From Flaviflexus massiliensis (GTDB taxonomy: Bacteria; Actinomycetota; Actinomycetes; Actinomycetales; Actinomycetaceae), in assembly GCF_001375495.1 (NCBI RefSeq), contig NZ_LN831056.1, forward strand, positions 1-64,000: 64,000 nt of DNA. Direction: 5' to 3'. Below, one piece after another: positions 61,474 through 64,000 of the stretch. The number at the start of each line of letters is the position of its first letter. Within the stretch, counting starts at the first letter, position 1. The translations under genes were made by a program, and so were the position numbers. The notes beneath the pieces are model-generated. The model was not told the origin of the DNA, searched no databases, and worked only from the letters and a program-made list of their open reading frames with translations.

Positions 61474-62189
61474 GAAGGCATGTGCCTCGGTGAGCGAGCG
61501 TCTTTGCTCCACCAACAATGAGCTTGGTTGGAAGAGAGCATGCGCTGGCTCGGAACGGCCCGAGATGCCCTTACGGAGTAGGTCAATCGCCTTATGCCCT
61601 GTGTCCCCCTCGCGGCTGATTCACGGTTGTGAGAGACGGGTAGAGGACCGGGAAAGGCTAGAGCCTCGCCCCTGTCATGTCATTGTTGGCCACGATACCT
61701 TCCAATCCTTGCCTGATGATGACGTCGACAAGTTTCGCTGTATCCCAGTTCTCGATGTACTGGTCAGTCAGGGGTGCGAGCTGGTTGCGGAAGGCGCTCT
61801 CAGTTATACCCTGCCTCCGTGCCTTGCTCGTAGTGCTCTGAGAGTGGGTGACGTAGGCGATCTACTAGGCGTCAATGGAGGGAGGTGCTGGCATACGACA
61901 CGGGCGCCCAGCTCATCATCTGAGGTGACGGTGTCGAGGTTCTATGGGGGATCCGTATAACTCGACATATCGACCGTGGGAAGCAAATTCGCGACCGCTT
62001 TTGAGCGGCGATCGCGATAACTACGAGGAGAAGACAATAATTCCCTCAACATTGAGTTCCAGCATCGGGTTTAACTTCTTTACGGGCGTTGCTGGATTGC
62101 TACCTCCGTGAGCGACCACAACCTCAAGGTCGCGCTCCCGCATCGCTGATTCGGCTCCTTCCACTTTCTCCCCAGCAGGCTCGTCCTCC
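61474..62189 (-). pseudogene. LacI-family regulator, decayed
   Basis: No open gene, but minus-strand fragments in successive frames line up with a LacI sensor domain: RERDLEVVVAHGGSNPAT and MLELNVEGIIVFSS (62189-62026), LDTVTSDDELGARVVCQHL (about 61945-61885), QYIENWDTAKLVDVIIRQGL then EGIVANNDMTGARL (61770-61668), LTTVNQPR and KAIDLLRKGISGRSEP (to about 61480). The DNA-binding domain is missing; 62190 joins a permease fragment. Several frameshifts and stops show long-standing decay. Confidence 0.75.
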
Positions 62190-62559
62190 ATCAGGGGAAA
62201 GGTGTCGGTACGCCAATGAGGAAGGAAAAGAAGACCGTGACGAGAGCAAGGACCAAGGTATTGGCGAGTGGATCCCGGAAACTAATGGGGGACACATCCG
62301 AAGTAAAGACTCTGTGTCGAGAGAAGGCGGTCCAGTCACGTGCGCTTCTATCCGTTCGGAACGCATTGCCGCACCCCGCCTGGACTGACGACAGGAGGAG
62401 GGAGAAGACGGCAGCAAGAATCATGTATCCGAAGAACATGACAATTACGACGCCCATGAAGGTTGCACGATTGCGTAGCGCAATTTTCACCTGATATCTC
62501 GAAAAGCGCTTCGGAGAAAAAGCTTTCTTGGTAGCGGGTATTGAACGATCCAAAGTCAT
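62190..62559 (-). pseudogene. MalG-like sugar ABC permease, N-terminal remnant
   Basis: ATG at 62559 overlaps the end of a preceding frame that ends CMFRRIEFA, as a MalF-type partner would. About 120 residues remain: KRFSRYQVKIALRNRATF, a membrane segment (MGVVIVMFFGYMILAAVFSL), VFTSDVSPISFRDPLANTL and LVLALVTVFFSFLIGVP. The frame then runs into the LacI remnant at 62190. Assignment to carbohydrate permeases is from pattern only. Confidence 0.5.
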
Positions 62560-62731
62560 GCAAACTCAATTCGTCGGAACATGCACCCCAACGAAAGGTC
62601 TCCAAAATAAACGCCGAGTCCCGTCATCGAAAACATGTCTAAAACTCAAATGAAACGTTCTACAAGTCAGTTGCGATGGTGCATTGAGTTCGAGGTGCGT
62701 ACGGAGTCTGGGAGCGTGAACTGATGGCAGA
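62560..62731. other. Region upstream of permease remnant
   Basis: Only a short minus-strand frame (62654-62574, ending FRRIEFA) looks like the tail of a companion permease. Otherwise nothing recognised. Confidence 0.3.
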
Positions 62732-62774
62732 AATATTGGTGGATCTTGAGCTTTACCCGAGATCCACCAGTATT
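62732..62774 (-). terminator. Hairpin terminator after oxidoreductase gene
   Basis: 15-bp stem with one G-U pair (arms 62732-62746 and 62760-62774), directly downstream of the minus-strand stop at 62791; TTTCTG follows on that strand. Confidence 0.7.
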
Positions 62775-62790
62775 CTCTTGGCTGGCAACT

Positions 62791-64000
62791 CTACTGGAGT
62801 TTGACCTCAACCATGGAGGAATTCAATGTCTGTCCAAGCGAGATTGGGTCGAGCTTACTAGGTGTCAGCTGGCTAGGATTCTCCTTCTCATTGGTGATGC
62901 CCCAACCGGTTGTGACACTAATGACGCCCGGACGTATTTGGTCTGTGACATCTGCAGTCGCTTCCATCGTTCCCCTGTCGTTAAACACCGAGACTTTCCC
63001 GCCGTGAACGATCCCGCGCTGGTTAGCGTCTGACGAGTTAATTTGCACTACCTGTCCCGGCCAGATCTCCGTCAAGTTCTGGTGGTGAATAAAGCTTGAA
63101 TTGACCTGATTATGGTTGCGCCTATTGACCAGTTGGAGCGGGTATTTTTTCGCGAGTTCTCGGTCCACCCAGGGAGCCTCAACTGGCTCCTTGTATTCGA
63201 GGATTGGGTCAAAACCCTTCTGCTGCAAATAGGTGGAGAAGAACTCGATCCGACCGGAGGGGGTGTTGAATTTCTTGTCCCCGAATGGAATCCACTTCTC
63301 TGGTGCGACGAGCACGGGCCCTTTCTCAATTTCTTCGAGTGATACGCCAGTTGGCTCGAGTACATTGCGGATCAGATCATCGATCGGCCTGTCGAAATCT
63401 TCACCGAAGCCTAGTCGCTTGGCGAGTTCGGTCAGTATCCAGTGATCGCTCCGGGACTCATAGAGTGGTTCGATTGCTTGCTCCATGAGCTGGATGTAGC
63501 GGCTTCGGATCCCGGCAAGAACGTCTCGAGTCTCAAACGAAGTGCAGGCTGGTAACACGATGTCTGCGTACTTTGCCGTGGAGGTCATGAAGGGATCTTG
63601 GACGACAACAAAGTCCATGCGCTCAAATGCCTCGATCATGCTGTTCGTATCGGGGTGCTGGGTCATGACATTCGTGCCAGCCACGTAAAGCATACGGACC
63701 TTGTGCGGTTTTTCTTCGAGCAGGTATTTGGCTACCGCTGTCTGGGGAATTGGTTCGATCGGGGGATTGTCCTGTAATGGAACGGGGGAACCAATCGGCA
63801 CAAATTGAGTGACACCACCATTGTCGTTCACCCCGCCGCCAAGTACGCCGATGTTGCCCGTCAGTGCGGCGAGGTAGATGTGGCTCAAAACAAGGAGAGT
63901 TCCTTGGTCAGTGCGTTGAGCGCCTGCCATGTTCTGAATGATGGTAGCTGGCTTGGCAGCGGCGTATTCTCGGGCGAGATTCAGTGCATCCGAGCGAGGA
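62791..64000 (-). CDS. Molybdopterin oxidoreductase, C-terminal part (runs off window)
   Basis: 403 residues are visible; the gene continues beyond 64000, since the frame is open before the ATG at 63930 (SDALNLAREYAAAKPATIIQ). DMSO-reductase-family features: IYLAALTGNIGVLGGGVND, VRMLYVAGTNVMTQHPDTNS, KYADIVLPACTSFETRDVLA, and the molybdopterin dinucleotide-binding C-terminal domain (LQLVNRRNHNQVNSSFIHHQ, then VQINSSDANQRGIVHGGKVSVFN). The GGWG-like end (VISVTTGWGITN) fits DmsA/TorA-type enzymes, which reduce S- or N-oxides or similar acceptors. Electron-transfer partners are not in view. Confidence 0.88.
   Translation of the reverse strand, partial: PRSDALNLAREYAAAKPATIIQNMAGAQRTDQGTLLVLSHIYLAALTGNIGVLGGGVNDNGGVTQFVPIGSPVPLQDNPPIEPIPQTAVAKYLLEEKPHKVRMLYVAGTNVMTQHPDTNSMIEAFERMDFVVVQDPFMTSTAKYADIVLPACTSFETRDVLAGIRSRYIQLMEQAIEPLYESRSDHWILTELAKRLGFGEDFDRPIDDLIRNVLEPTGVSLEEIEKGPVLVAPEKWIPFGDKKFNTPSGRIEFFSTYLQQKGFDPILEYKEPVEAPWVDRELAKKYPLQLVNRRNHNQVNSSFIHHQNLTEIWPGQVVQINSSDANQRGIVHGGKVSVFNDRGTMEATADVTDQIRPGVISVTTGWGITNEKENPSQLTPSKLDPISLGQTLNSSMVEVKLQ

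Noticed and set aside
61448-61960. Plus-strand ORF of 170 codons
   Set aside because: No recognisable motif, and the minus strand here carries fragments of a LacI regulator in the right order.

Overview
The window is most likely Actinobacterial DNA: high GC, frequent GTG/TTG starts, ATGA and TAATG stop/start overlaps, and families common there (NnrD, KstD-like flavoprotein, DUF4913, DUF421, LutABC). From about 10.5 kb onward base composition and gene style suggest an Actinomyces-like (Actinomycetaceae) genome, but this is an inference from gene content only. The first 8 kb is visibly richer in G+C than the rest and may not belong to the same replicon or organism.

Region 1 (1-8.44 kb). A 5.8 kb chromosomal segment (truncated response regulator, four glycosyltransferases, NnrD with an internal stop, truncated histidine phosphatase) is flanked on both sides by truncated genes of one actinobacterial integrative element (SSB, DUF4913 protein, small conserved ORF, serine recombinase). 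Bases 1-35 recur at 7961-7995, and joining the two copies restores the DUF4913 reading frame, so 1-7960 behaves like a 7,960-bp circle. It is followed by about 120 bp of abnormal G-rich sequence and then by IS debris. Chimeric assembly, or a real excised circle, should be tested before any gene here is assigned to the host.

Region 2 (8.44-14.5 kb). An apparently intact IS110 element sits against an IS481 fragment, which abuts an amino-acid permease. Next come a 38-codon acidic ORF with a strong ribosome site, a stress-type SDR oxidoreductase and an NAD(P)-binding protein.

Region 3 (14.5-22.5 kb) is an IS graveyard: at least six IS3-family copies (two with recognisable ends and both ORFs), an IS30 element nested in one of them plus an IS30 end fragment, and a truncated IS110.

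Region 4 (22.5-39.5 kb). Membrane proteins including a DUF421 protein, a pyruvate:quinone oxidoreductase (PoxB), an AT-rich patch with a putative PD-(D/E)XK restriction-like nuclease and an unrecognised 619-aa protein, IS21/IS3 scars, a KstD-like flavoprotein divergent from a TetR regulator, a flavodoxin-like protein, a lipoprotein, a DEDDh exonuclease, a DHFR-like reductase, and a lactate locus in which lutABC is intact but the upstream lactate permease survives only as a C-terminal remnant. A cold-shock protein closes the region.

Region 5 (39.9-51.5 kb) is a sugar locus: two FGGY kinases (one frameshifted), a DeoC-type aldolase, a serine hydrolase, a GH31 glycosidase and a three-part TRAP transporter (DctPQM) in the same operon. 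A glycosidase with a TRAP importer suggests an acidic glycoside as substrate.

Region 6 (51.7-60.6 kb) is an amino-sugar operon on the minus strand: sodium:solute symporter, AGE-family epimerase, NagB, SIS protein, NagA, ceramidase-like amidase and LacI regulator, with a PfkB-type kinase divergent from it and two palindromes between them. The kinase probably supplies the phosphorylation step before NagA and NagB.

Region 7 (60.6-64 kb) has a lipoprotein, a decayed LacI regulator joined to the start of a MalG-like permease, and the C-terminal part of a molybdopterin oxidoreductase that runs off the window. No tRNA, rRNA or CRISPR array was seen.
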